Origin: Dolomedes plantarius
Taxonomy: Eukaryota; Arthropoda; Arachnida; Araneae; Dolomedidae
Direction: 5' to 3'
Assembly: GCA_907164885.2 (NCBI GenBank)
Contig: OU015496.1
Coordinates: 188,953,954 to 189,017,953 of the forward strand
Length of the DNA: 64,000 nt
A program made the position numbers and the translations under genes. Positions within the stretch are counted from its first letter, which is position 1; every line of letters starts with the position of its first letter. The notes below the pieces were generated by a model. The model was not told the DNA's origin, ran no database searches, and worked only from the letters and a program-made list of their open reading frames with translations. This document shows, piece by piece, positions 13,001 through 23,516 of this stretch.

Positions 13001-16000
13001 ATTAACACTGAGTATCTACTAAATAATAGAGAAAAAAAATTCTCCAAACCTCTAACAGTTAGAAAGGATATAAAAAAATTTAAGGCCATCAACTTGTTTT
13101 AACTTTCTCTTTATCTTTTTCTGTTATTGAATAAACTGCTTTCAATCCATAAACTATTATGATTCTTTTTTATCTTAAAATAAAATAAAATTAATTGTAC
13201 CTTTTTAATCTCTAATTAAAATACTAGACATACACTGTTTATCTCATCACTGCATTTCCTTGCTTACATTGCAACAGGTCTGATGCATCAAGATTTAGTT
13301 ATGTTAATGCTCTAAGCATTTTAGCTATATTTTTTGTCAAACTTCTTTCATCTTTAAAAGTATTTGCAATGAAATATTTCATTCTTTAGTTTGGTGTTCA
13401 AAAGTGCCAAAAGTGTTCCAGATACTTTAGAACACCAAATTATCGGTTTGAATAATACATTGCAAGCACTTTTCAAGTTGAAAGTATGTGACAGAAAAAT
13501 ACTTCTCAAACTTTTTTTATTTTAAGTAATAGAATTTGTGAAGCCCTAAATTCTCTAGCTTAAGCCTTGTTTGGGACATTTTAAGTGAATGAATTTATGA
13601 TAAGACATAAATGTAATGTTCTTTGTGTTACTGCTTGTCAGTATACTACATTAATGCATTCACGGTAGTACTCAGTGCTTTAGGTTTGTGAAGCTTCTCT
13701 TAAATTTCATTGTGAGTAGTAATATTTGTTTTTATTATAGTTGTCAGATACTGTTGAGGGCAGCCAAGCATCACCTGTGAAATTGAAGCTGGAGCTGTCC
13801 TTTGAGTATCTCATGAGCAAAGATCACTTGAGATGGGTTTGCATAAACAGTGATCAGGTATGTGTCATGTATGTATGTGTAAATATATAAGTTCTTTGTC
13901 TAAAAAATTTTCAATATAACTTAACGATATTTTAAATCTATCTAGTATTGTAAATCCTAATCTTTAAATTTAACTATATTGTTAATACAATTTTGTATTA
14001 AGCTTATGGCATAGTAATTACAATAAATGCACTCATTGGACTTCGATGCTGATCAAGTCAGATAATCCCTTAGCAGTTTTATAGGCTAGTATATCAGCAA
14101 ATTAAGCTACATCACAGTCCATTTTGCCATAAACTCTTTGCCTTATACATATGTGATTATCTGCCCTGTGTTTGTTTTCAATAATCCAGTTCAAACTCTC
14201 CAGTGATGTGTGACTGATTCATCTGACTTTCTAAGAATTTTTTTAAAATGCTGCAGTCAGGACCATTGTATATCTCCCCTATATATATAAAATAATTAGC
14301 TCAAATCTGTAAGTTTTTTTTTGCCAGGTTTCTATTTATAATATTTAATTTTCTAACTAATCTTCAGTTATTTCTTTCATATGCACAAAAAATGAATAGA
14401 TAGAAAGAGGAAGGATGCATCATTGATAGATCATTCCCCTATTTATATAGGAGATCAGAGGGATCCCCTCCCCCCTCCCAGTATACATACATAGATATAG
14501 TTTCTAAGGTTAAAATATGGTTGAATGGTGCTTATATATCAATATATATAAGCACTGTATAATTATATAAAATCTTATATATAATCCAGCTTATATATAA
14601 AATCCTATCACACTAATTTGGTTGTTACACCTAGTGTTTAAATAATATCAATTTTCATACTCCCCCCCCCCCCCCCCCAAAAAAAAAAAAAAAAAAAAAA
14701 ATCATGCTTAAATCTTTCAACTTAGTGTTAAGATACAACGTTTAAGTTTCAACTCAGATTAATAAGTAATTAGATGATCTTTAAAACTTATAATTAATAC
14801 TACTGTAATGAATTTTAAAAGAATTATAAGAATTTAAGGTAACTCACTGTATAAAACTAAAAATATAAGAAAATCTACAGTATAAAAAAGCAAAGCCTTT
14901 TCCCCCTGTATAAAAGTAAAAACCTTTAAAGTGTTAGAATGGTTTTAATTTTTTAGCCCAAGTAATATGCAGAACCTTGTCTAAATTGGGTTAAAATTTT
15001 TATGAAACAATTGTTTGTTAATTTATTTTTATTTATTTAAACAAAACTGATCATTTTCAATTTATTAACATTGGTGTATATCTATATATTTAAGTTGCTG
15101 AGCCGATTCTTTGGACAGTGTGAGAGAAAACTACTGCATTAATTTACTTTATTTTGGTCTTAAATGAAAGATTTTAATCTATAGATTTGTCAAATTTGGT
15201 TTTTGTAATCACAGTTTCTATTAACTAGTGATAATTTACAACTAAAAATTGCTTTCTGTGCATGCTCAGTGACATGTTTGAATCTGGCTTTAGATACACA
15301 CTAAGCATTAGGCCGCATAAACATGTTGATTTGTTTATTCCAAGGAATCTCTCTAGCTCTCTCTGTCATTTTTATTTTTAATTATGTTTCTGAGATATAG
15401 AATTAAACCTGACGGAAATTGTTTATTTCACTCTGTTGAGTAACCATTTCTTTTTATTGGGTTCAATAGAAATTTTTAAAGTGTATATGCCTATTCTTAA
15501 AATTATGATTTTCAACATTTGGCAATGATATGTTGAGTATAATTTTTCTATTAATACATTTATTTACTATCCAGCCATCATGTTTTGATGGGTACCAAAT
15601 AGTGACAGTTTATATGGCTACCAGTTCTCTCCCCCCCCCCCTCTCTTTTTTATGAAATGTGTTCAGAATAAAGGGAGCTTTGTGATGATTCCTAAAATAT
15701 TTTTTAAATCTGTTCTCACTTCTGATAGGCAATATTAATGAGTGTATGCCTACAAGGCATGGTTGATGAGCTCCTGCTGAAAGGTCGAGGAGGGAAAGCA
15801 GGGGAAAAGAGTGAAAGATCTGGTCGTCGAGGTTCTTGGAATTATATGAAGAGAGATGGTAGTAGCCACCAAATTTCCTCATCTGTTGGCCGTTCTATTT
15901 CTACAGATGGCATCGTCCAAAGTGCAAATGTAAGTGATACAGTTTAATACAGTAGTAGCCTCCTGCTTATTTGGATTATATTGTTACTTATCCTATTAAT

Positions 16001-19000
16001 ATATTCTTAAAATGGGCAAAAGCATGGATTTTTGCTTTGTAAAAATATTGCTGTTATTGCTTACAGTCATTGTTTTTGTTTCATCTGTTTTGAAAAGGTT
16101 TATAAAATGTCAGTGTAACCTAAGAATTAGAGGTTTTATCTTTAAACATGACTTATTCTAGTTACAAAAGAAAGAGATAAATTGAATTATCTGCAAATTG
16201 TAATTAATATAAATTGTTAGCTATTAACATGAAACTCAAAGCTGTTTTGAAACCATTTTAGAAGCTCTATGCTGCCATAATTTCTGTTTTAATTTCTAAG
16301 TTGAGCATGAATTTTGTAGTGTAGTTATTATTTTTTTATTGATTATGCATTAAAATTATCTAATTAAATATGAAAAATATAGGGTTATTCTAATCCTTTA
16401 ACTCCTTACTTTTCTTTGGGGGGGGGCGGTGTGTGTGTGTATTTGTGCGTGTGTGTGCGTGCCTGCCTGCCTTTTAGTTTTTCCAAGCATGTATTTTGTC
16501 TCTTTATTTTATAAAATTTAGTAAAAATGAAATATTAAGGCTTCTCATTTTCAATTAATTTCATAAGTTTTCCTGAGTGGCTAACTCAGGGTATCATGGG
16601 GGAAAAAAGTTCAAAGGATTACATTTTTTATATTCAAAAATTTTAATGCTAAATTTTAAAACATTGCAATCAAAGCTCAACATTGTATGCTAATTCTGTC
16701 AGATTTCCATTCACTATCGTTAGGCACATTGAGTCATATTTTAAAAATATTATAAAGTTATGTATATTTGTACAGATAAATATACATGTTTCCACTATGT
16801 TTCTCTAAAAAAGTTGAGAAATAAATAGTCCCAGATACTATAACAGAATGTCAGTTAAAATCAAAGTTACACACATAACAACTAATAAATAATTGCCCAA
16901 CTTTACAATAATTTTCATCTTAAATATTTCTGATTTAATAATAGCATACACTAACATAACATGCATAAGACATAGCCTTGGAGTCAACTAATCCTGTAAA
17001 CTATTTTTAGAAATGTATTAACCAATAGTGAACGAAATATGGCTTGTTGATTGTTACGATCATTTCTTGCCACCTGCACCTATGTTACAGGGGATAGTGA
17101 TGTTGATAGAATAGTTTGCACATATATAATATGCATTTATATGCATACAGCAGTTAAGTCCTTAAATTTTCACCCACCTAACCTAACATTATAAAAATCT
17201 TTTTTTGACCAATCAAAGATGAACTGAGATTATGCATGCTTTTGTTTCAGTTTTCATAGCTTCTGCTGTAAGGAATCGAAGGATTTTTGATAGAGCTATG
17301 ATCAGCTTAAGATATTAAATTATTTTTTGTGTGACCTAGGGGATAGAAGTGACCAATTATGAATAATTATCCTATTTACTTTTAGTTTGTTCTTTCTGTG
17401 AGGAGAAGATAGTAAAGAAAAGTGATTATAATATTATAAGTGGTGGTGATCACTTGGTTTAGAAAATCACTTTTAGTTGGGTTACATAATACATTGGAAA
17501 TTAATATTTGCTAATACTCTTAAGGAGAAAAATTATCATAATCATTTTTCAAATGATTTGATATCAAATGTTTCTCCAAGGACTTTGCTACTAATTTATG
17601 TAAAATAAGTTATATATCATGTATGTATTATCAGGTAAATCTAATTGTTAGGAAAAATCAAATTGTTGTTATTTATAACTATAATGGTATAAATTGATTT
17701 TGCTCTCCTTTTTAAAAAACAAAACAAATGTAGACCTTTTTTTTATCCATTTTCTGTTTTATAAAATTTGTTTTGATGTCATATAACCAAATATTTACAT
17801 TGGTTTCAGAGAGAGGATTCATCTACTATTATTGGCAGATCTAAAGATCAAGTTAAGAAGATGACAGTAAGTTTTAGTAGTAATTTGTTATTTCTCTTTT
17901 ATTTGTATATTTACTTCACTTTTCTTCCATTACCATCAAATCCACTGAAATTACCCTAATCGAACATCATACAAATTGGTTACAACCTGTTTTTAAATAC
18001 GATACTGATCAAACAGTTTTAAAATTCCTTGATTTAGAAACTATTTTTATGCGATACACAGCAAATGAATGGATTCATATATACACTTTAAGATTAAAAA
18101 CTGTGTTAATGCTGGTGCTGGAGTCCATAGCATGTCTCCTCTTTTTATGATCCATTTGCTAAATTTGTCACTGTCTTTGATGATGAGATCAAGGTCATCC
18201 AATTAGCATTAGTGTGGATGATGCATTTTTACTAAACAGAAATTTAATTTTTTTTTTCCGATTCCATTGCGGCAATGAAAACTATTATTTTATCTTTATC
18301 CAGTACTGATAATTACATCCTTCAGTGTGAATCTCTAATTCATAGATTAAGGTCTCACTTAAACCATAGTTTTACAGTGGATTACTTTATATTGTGGAGT
18401 CTCCCATAATGAGTTCGTAGATAATTTGACTAAGAAAGGTATATCAGCCACCCAAATTTCAAATAGACCAGTTCCATATGAGGCGGTGAAAGGCAAAATG
18501 GTGTAAGTCAGTAAGTCAAAAGCGTTTTACTGCAAAAACTACAAAAAAATTCCCCTCTAAATTAAGCAAATTGCAATTCATAATAATCAATATAATAGTG
18601 CAAGTAATAATTATTTGCAATTCCACTATAAATTGAACATGGAGATTAATTACATTTTTGCCCTCAAATAAAAAAAGTTGAAAATGTGACTTACACCACT
18701 TTGCCTTTCGCCGCCTCATATCATCCAATGAATTATTCGTTTGCAAAACTACGAGGCTATATTTCATTAGGTAGAGGTTTCATGGAAATCGCTTTGTCCT
18801 GGCTGGACAATATGAAATGCATCCCAGAGGCCCACAGATGTCATTCTGTGGTGTCTTTTCGCCTGATCACAGGCCATGGCTGCCTTGTTAAGCACTTGTT
18901 TAAGATAGGCAAATCCACAACACCTTACCCCCGTGCAATTCATCCAAGGAAATCGACATCCCGCATTTGCACCACTACCCAGCTCTTTGTGCTGGAGGTA

Positions 19001-21900
19001 TTTTCAAGTGGTATTGGTGATTGAGAGAGCTTTTGGGCAAACGCTGATTTTCCTATCTTTTTGTTCTTTGTTCCTTTCTTTTTTAAAATTTTATTTTCGT
19101 GTTTGTATTTTGCCTGTCATTTGAAATTTTAAAAAAAATTACATAAATTAATGATAATTGTTCTGACAGTTTACAGGCTAATTTGTATCAGTACCTTTTG
19201 ACACCTGAAGTAACCAAAACTAATAGTGTTAACCCTGAACTTGTATGAGTAGCCCTGCTTCATTTAGCATAGTGTCTAACTAGAAGCCACATAACTGTTT
19301 TTTAGATTTTAAGTCTTAATTTAAAAAAAAATACCCTTTCTCTGTTGTAAAATGTTAGTTTTATGTTAACCACTTTTGTCAGGTGTTTCATGTTCCATGC
19401 TCTTTAAACCTTTATTTGTGATGAAAAGTAGAACATCATTATCTAGTCTCTTCTTAATATAGTTTTATTATTTTTAACTCTGCAAATGTGTGTTCATTGA
19501 TGCAGTTTAAGAAGAAATTCTTATCTAGCTTAGTCTTAGATATTTAATCTTCAAATTATCTCTTATCAGGATACATCTTTATGAAATGTTTCTAATTGTG
19601 AGTTTCCTAGGCTGTTAAACTGGTTTAAAGGCCTAAATAGAAAAATTAAGTTTTAAATTGTTTTTACTGGTTAAGTGTTTTGCTTGCAAAAGCAGAATTC
19701 ACAGCCATTTATTTTCATTTTGTTTGTTTAAAGAGTAAAGAACATCCAGTTTATTAAAATCTTTCATTTTCATTGTTTGTATTTGATTTCTGTTTTATAG
19801 TTGGTGCAGTAATTTCTTATTAATAAATTTAAAGTCATATAAAATTTGTTAAGAGAACAATCACATATTTTTGTTGCTTTCTTTTTATGTTAAAATTTAT
19901 GTTTAAAAGATAGCAATCTTGAATAATGAAGGCAGCTTTGAGAAAGAAACTGATGTAGTTTCCTCTGAGTTTATCCTAACAATGCTGTAATTGAACTGAG
20001 TGCAAAGGTCTGTGAGTATTTTTGTTAAAACTGTTGAAGTTTGAAATGATTCAAGAACTGGTAAATCATCTCAATCTTGCACTTAATTATAAGGATCTAG
20101 CTTAAAATTATCACTGTACATAGTAAAAGTCTTTATGCAATAAAGTTTTGCTTAATATAATTTTACATAATAAGTATATTTTACATAATAAGTATGTTTC
20201 ACATAAACGAGGCATTAAAACTGCAAATAAATATTTTATCTGTGTATTTGTTTTAAATCCCCCCCCCCCAAAAAAAAATGCTTTTAATTTACTAAAAAGT
20301 CAGAATTTTAAATGCTTATTATAATAGATATTTCTGTACAATGCTTGCAATAATTAGGATGCGAGTTTAACACAGTCTGATGTATAAGAATAGTGGAAAG
20401 CAATATTGTTAGTTTTACATCTTTATACCTCCCAGGCATAATGAAAAATAGCTTTCATACATGAAAGCATGTTCTTCAAATATCAAAATGTCACTTCAAA
20501 ATTATTGCTAGATAATTTATTTTAGAAATCACGAGCAATAAATATAACAGCATATTTCAAAGGAAAAGAGAACATGTAAAATATTTATTAATAAGAACCT
20601 TTGAGTGTGTAGTAATTTGTTTTTAGATCTGTAAGTTGAGTATATTATCACCTGACATTAATCTGTTAGTCAAGTTATAATGAAATTAAAATGTTACTTC
20701 AATTTATGCAATGCAGTTCTTATGCACTTGTATTATAAATCATAAATCTCTGACGATAAATATATTCCATTGAACTGAACTCTTTTCCCTCTATTATAGA
20801 ATCTGAGAAAAATTCCACATAAATGTTGCATGTAATAAAATTTTATGCATTGTGTTCACATAATCTATAGCTTATATATATATTTTTAACTAAAATTATT
20901 GTACTTTTATATTTGATAAGAAACATTTAATTTAGCATTTCTACTATCTATCAATGGTAAAATATTTGTACCTGAATTCTTGCATTTCCATACTTTGATT
21001 TATACCTTTATATATATATATTTATATATCCATATATACTCAGGAATTTTCACACATACATTATATATATATATATATATATATATCCATGCAATGCTGA
21101 AATTGTCAGTTTGTCTGTTATTTAATATAGTAAAAATGGCATTACATAGCATCATACTTGTAAAAATACAGTACCTCTATAGTGAATGAAAGCAGAAAAG
21201 ATGTAATAAAATTGAGTGATGGGTTAGGTGATTTTAATGATATTTCATCACTAAGTTTTAACTATTCTAACAGGTGAAGAATTTATTTCAAAAGTCATTG
21301 CTGAAATTGTTTACTGAATGAAAAATCTTAAGCTAATAGTAAACTACTTTTAGAAAAACTTTATTAAGTCAGTATTACTAGATATTTAAAACAAAATATT
21401 GAAAATGTATTGTTGTTTTGTATCAAAAAAAGGATATTTAAATTTAGTGCTATGTGATTAAACATCATCAGAATAATTCTTGATAATCTTATTATACTGA
21501 TGAATTTATAAAACACACATTTAATTATGTTCTTCATAATGTTTCTACTAAACTGTAGAAACTGTATATTATTATGAATTTCTAGAGGAGAGACTAAAGC
21601 TAATATTTTTTATCTGGCTGTAAGTTGAGAGAAATTAAAATGTTCAAGTCTTTTATCAAAGCAATAAAAAATGATGTCGTTAAAAGCATTCTTTATGTAT
21701 TGAAATCATCTTTATTCGATATGAAAAGTGGACGACCTAATGGATTATCTAATTCTGATTTAAAGTGCATATTTTAATGTAGCCATGTTATCTCATAGGG
21801 TAAGTTTTCTTCCAAACATGGAGCCAGAAATGGACCTACATCGCCAAAGCCTCTGGTTGAGAATGATGCTTTTGAAGGTATTGGAGACGACGATTTGTGA
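848..21900 (+). CDS. SNX17: Sorting nexin-17 gene, 11 exons, 5' end outside window
   Basis: SNX17 is an endosomal cargo adaptor. Its PX domain binds phosphatidylinositol 3-phosphate, its FERM-like module binds NPxY/NxxY tails of receptors such as LDLR-family proteins and integrins, and its C-terminus recruits the Retriever complex for recycling (family knowledge). Eleven exons join in phase and give 461 residues before TGA at 21898-21900; vertebrate SNX17 is about 470. Only a short N-terminal exon is missing upstream. The PX part carries VRYRQL and the proline-rich PPFPPKK loop. The FERM part carries SYWDPSYDD, NLLYVQAVSDVERGW, VTRIKCWRITTS (the tryptophan corresponds to a residue of the human NPxY pocket), FEYLMSKDHLRW and VCLQGMVDELL. 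The protein ends in FEGIGDDDL, matching the Retriever-binding tail. Exons total 1386 coding bases in a 21 kb span, so introns dominate and several carry transposons. Introns not listed separately show only AT-rich sequence. The paralogues SNX27 and SNX31 fit the tail and the spacing less well. Confidence 0.95.
2315..2490 (+). CDS. SNX17: SNX17 exon: end of PX and start of FERM F1, GC donor
   Basis: The exon opens after ...cttacag and completes the split codon as GTG. It encodes SQDTHVANSDVFTGFLLSAQ and then a beta-rich F1 start. It ends on a complete GAG codon followed by gcaagt. The next exon starts with GCT GTG AGC, so this is a GC-AG intron with donor AG|GCAAGT. Confidence 0.9.
2757..3266. 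mobile_element. hAT-type MITE, 510 bp, with perfect 8-bp target duplication
   Basis: The ends are inverted repeats of about 15 bases (CAGGGGTTTCCAACT and its complement). They are flanked by a perfect 8-bp duplication GGTTACAG at 2749-2756 and 3267-3274. Length of target site and CAGG... ends are typical of hAT elements. There is no transposase frame; an internal G run lies near 3042-3052. It sits in the SNX17 intron that has the GC donor. Confidence 0.92.
3302..3452. mobile_element. Short hAT-like element, 151 bp, 8-bp target duplication
   Basis: Starts CAGGGGTC and ends GGGCCTG. The flanking sequence CTTCTGTC is repeated perfectly at 3294-3301 and 3453-3460. Terminal similarity is short, so assignment to hAT rests on the 8-bp duplication and the CAGG ends. 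The interior shares a GGGCCCCTGGG string with the element at 38588. Confidence 0.8.
4037..4124 (+). CDS. SNX17: SNX17 exon: FERM F1
   Basis: Acceptor tttgtag, donor gtatgt. It encodes AVSKSLKLDEKYIWYFCIYL, which continues VLEA of the previous exon as in human SNX17. It leaves one base of a split codon. Confidence 0.92.
5041..5125 (+). CDS. SNX17: SNX17 exon: FERM F1/F2 junction
   Basis: Acceptor ttttgtag, donor gtatga. It encodes VERRLQDFESPYLSLKS and ends in YLVIRK with two bases of a Ser codon left over, matching the human segment that runs into RKSYWD. Confidence 0.93.
6218..6389. mobile_element. Tc1/mariner-pogo MITE, 172 bp
   Basis: The left end TAGTGGAATCTCGATC and the right end, read as its complement CAGTGGAATCTTAATTGATC, form imperfect inverted repeats between TA dinucleotides (6216-6217, 6390-6391). 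The end resembles that of the pogo-type element at 35993 (CAGTGGAGTCTCGATAATC). No coding content. Confidence 0.75.
6797..6959 (+). CDS. SNX17: SNX17 exon: FERM F2
   Basis: Acceptor tttttag, donor gtatgt. It encodes SYWDPSYDDEILEDR, then NLLYVQAVSDVERGW and GSKKE. This is one of the best-conserved blocks of the family. It ends on a complete codon. Confidence 0.96.
7923..8063 (+). CDS. SNX17: SNX17 exon: FERM F2/F3
   Basis: The open frame extends upstream to 7836, but the acceptor atgttacag at 7914-7922 gives FLQLARTLKFYG directly after SKKE, as in the human protein; the upstream residues are intronic. It encodes CICDYPQPNTTVTISSGGRE and ends before gtaagt at 8064 in phase 0. Confidence 0.93.
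8663..9961 (-). mobile_element. mariner-like element, 1299 bp, TIRs and TA duplication
   Basis: About 35-base inverted repeats, left CAGAAGGTCGTTCACACTT and right, complemented, CAGATGGTCATTCGCACTT, flanked by TA at 8661-8662 and 9962-9963. Size, TA target and a minus-strand transposase place it in the Tc1/mariner superfamily. It lies inside the SNX17 intron 8064-11209, opposite to the gene. Mismatches between the arms show it is old. Confidence 0.88.
8893..9737 (-). pseudogene. mariner-type transposase remnant, frameshifted
   Basis: Two minus-strand frames carry the pieces. The N-terminal piece (9420-9737) has a helix-turn-helix segment around SLILKENLLTQRSFASKLGM. The C-terminal piece (8893-9225) has HMDKASSHTSKS, placed like the second catalytic Asp, and IPVKSLDASSRDFCASSLLK, placed like the third. 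About 200 bases between them read in no single frame and the first catalytic Asp is not evident. The transposase would bind the terminal repeats and cut and paste the element; this copy cannot make it. Confidence 0.85.
11210..11272 (+). CDS. SNX17: SNX17 micro-exon: FERM F3 with CWR motif
   Basis: This 63-base, 21-codon exon lies between tttatttag and gtaagt. It encodes ENKSFFRVTRIKCWRITTS, matching human SFRVTRMRCWRVTSS. It is in phase 0 on both sides, so skipping it would keep the frame but remove the tryptophan of the NPxY pocket. Confidence 0.93.
12325..12950. repeat. Intronic duplicated segment, copy 1
   Basis: Shares about 550 bases with 15081-15619, same orientation, diverged by scattered substitutions and small indels. 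It starts TCTATATATTTAAGTTGCT and ends near TACCAAC/TACCAAA. Copy 1 also contains an extra tandem unit of about 80 bases (about 12504-12581 and 12582-12663, each with TGCTCAGTG and AAGCACGAGGC-like strings). No coding sense seen. Confidence 0.85.
13741..13857 (+). CDS. SNX17: SNX17 exon: FERM F3
   Basis: Acceptor tttattatag, donor gtatgt, 39 codons in phase 0. It encodes LSDTVEGSQASPVKLKLELS followed by FEYLMSKDHLRW. It lies between two copies of a duplicated intronic segment (12325-12950 and 15081-15619). Confidence 0.95.
14663..14701. repeat. C-run/A-run low-complexity tract
   Basis: An uninterrupted run of about 16 C joined to about 22 A inside an SNX17 intron. Run lengths in assemblies are unreliable for such tracts. 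Confidence 0.9.
15081..15619. repeat. Intronic duplicated segment, copy 2
   Basis: Second copy of the segment at 12325-12950, in the next SNX17 intron, ending about 110 bases before the exon at 15729. It holds only one copy of the internal 80-base unit. It could be a dispersed repeat family inserted twice or a local duplication. Confidence 0.85.
15729..15929 (+). CDS. SNX17: SNX17 exon: end of FERM F3 and linker
   Basis: Acceptor cttctgatag, donor gtaagt, 67 codons in phase 0. It begins AILMSVCLQGMVDELLLK, the last F3 helix, and then runs into a Gly/Arg/Ser-rich linker that is poorly conserved in the family. Confidence 0.94.
17810..17866 (+). CDS. SNX17: SNX17 exon: C-terminal linker
   Basis: A 57-base exon between tggtttcag and gtaagt, 19 codons in phase 0 (REDSSTIIGRSKDQVKKMT). 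It is supported by splice sites and phase more than by similarity; the human counterpart (ESMVKLSSKLS region) is loosely alike. Confidence 0.8.
18090..19030 (+). pseudogene. Non-LTR retrotransposon 3' fragment, RNase H domain, split by MITE
   Basis: Conceptual reading gives decayed RNase H landmarks: VTVFDDEIKVIQLAL near 18165, FSDSIAAMKTI near 18265, an HCG-type block altered to LYCGVSHNEFVDNLTKKG near 18385, and downstream of the MITE SVVSFRLITGHGCLVKHLFK near 18850. This order matches the RNase H end of LINE ORF2 proteins of I/Jockey-like type known in arthropods. Stops and frameshifts are present and no reverse transcriptase part is visible, so it is a 5'-truncated dead fragment. Outer limits are approximate. 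Confidence 0.8.
18479..18718. mobile_element. TA-flanked MITE, 240 bp, inside RNase H fragment
   Basis: The ends are inverted repeats of about 29 bases (left TGAGGCGGTGAAAGGCAAA, right complement TGAGGCGGCGAAAGGCAAA), flanked by TA at 18477-18478 and 18719-18720. It interrupts the RNase H remnant, so it is the younger of the two. Confidence 0.88.
21060..21086. repeat. (TA)n microsatellite
   Basis: Uninterrupted TA dinucleotides in the last SNX17 intron; shorter TA stretches lie at 21010-21040. Confidence 0.9.
21799..21900 (+). CDS. SNX17: SNX17 terminal exon, Retriever-binding tail
   Basis: It follows the acceptor tctcatag. It opens GKFSSKHGARNG and ends NDAFEGIGDDDL then TGA, matching human FAFEGIGDEDL. 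The terminal leucine is the residue reported as essential for Retriever binding in vertebrates. The exon starts GGTAAG, so the acceptor is followed by a donor-like string, but reading through it is required for the conserved tail. Confidence 0.95.
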   Translation, partial: GKFSSKHGARNGPTSPKPLVENDAFEGIGDDDL

Positions 21901-23455
21901 GGATGCACTCTGTACAGAGCTTTGATTTCTAAGTTTTAAGCATTTCAAATCACTTGTTGGTTTATACAAGTTGTAAATTGTGACAAGTCTTGATTTTTCA
22001 AGATCGAAACATTGACTGTCTTCAATGTTTTTCTTTAAAAATTTTAAACATTTGTATAATGAAATGTTTTATTAGAATTTTTAAACAGCTTGAGTAGGAC
22101 CACACGTGTCTTGTGAGAAACAAAATTGTATCTAAATCTCTTCAAAGAAGATGATTTTAATATTTAAGCATATGTTAAATGAGAGTACTTTGTTGTTATA
22201 TGTACTTGTATTACTTGTTTTCCCATAAAAACTCATTTTTAAATGCTGTTGTGTATATTGCAATAGAACGTTTTGAATGTCTTCCTATTCATTTGATAAC
22301 TGATTTTAAAAAAATTTCTTATGACAGTGCGTTGATATTTTATGAAATGTTAAAAGTTATCAACTTTGTAAAATGTAGATTTTTAGGAATTTTAATCAAA
22401 TTTGGTTATTTGCTCGTGTGTGTTAAGCATATGACAATGTATTATTTTTTGTGTAAAAAAAAATTAAAGATATGTTTGAATGCTTTAGATGGTATACCAT
22501 AGTGAATTATGTTAGTATTGCCGTATAGTATTTGTATTTTACATCTACTGTAGATTTTTTTTGTGATTTTATTTCGATATCTTGATTTTTTATTTTAATT
22601 GTTTTTTGTTTTGTAGATGCTAGTAGAATGTTATGTTTTATGTGTTTGTCTTGTTTAAGTTACTAACATCTTGAAGTGCTTTATTCTCATTTTATTGAAA
22701 TTTATCAATTAGTAAAATCTCATTTTAATATTGACCATCAACAGTTCTAATTATTTTCTTTTTTTTTTTCTGATTGCTCAAAATATAATGTTCATCTTAT
22801 TACTTATTTGATTTTATAATATTTGATGTAATAATATCTCTCTTCTGTTGTATTATTTATGTTAAAAAATCAATTTTTAAAATTTTATAACTGATTTTAA
22901 ACCTTTTATTTTTATAAGCAGTCTCACTGTAGGACCACTTGAATGGTTTACAGTATTCTTTAATTACCTGTTAGTAAGTTCATTAATCTAATTTTATTGC
23001 ATAAAGCTTTTATTCTCTGTACCTTGAAAAGCCTTAATTTTTATTTTTGTTTCTAAAGGTTAATTATCTTCACATTTTTATATCAAATCACTGTAAGTGC
23101 TTATCTCTTAAAATGTCTAACATCCTTATTCTAGGTATTGGCTTTAATCTATTTACAAATAACTTTGACTGCTGTATTCAAGTAATGGAAGCATTTTATC
23201 TTTAAAATATAAAACAATAGCTAGTATGCATTGCAGAATTAGAGTAATTACAAAAGCATTAAATTTTTAACAAAGTCTTGTATGAGAAATTCCAGCTTGC
23301 AACGAAGTTTTACATTCAACTATTAGTTTTATATTTTGTAGGAAGTATATATATTTAGCTGTCTGTTGTCATCAGCTCTAGTTAAATTGAAGAAAATGAG
23401 ATAAAATAGTCCTTTTACTGAATGTTACCGTAGTAATATATATCTTGATCATGTA

Positions 23456-23516
<61 letters not shown>

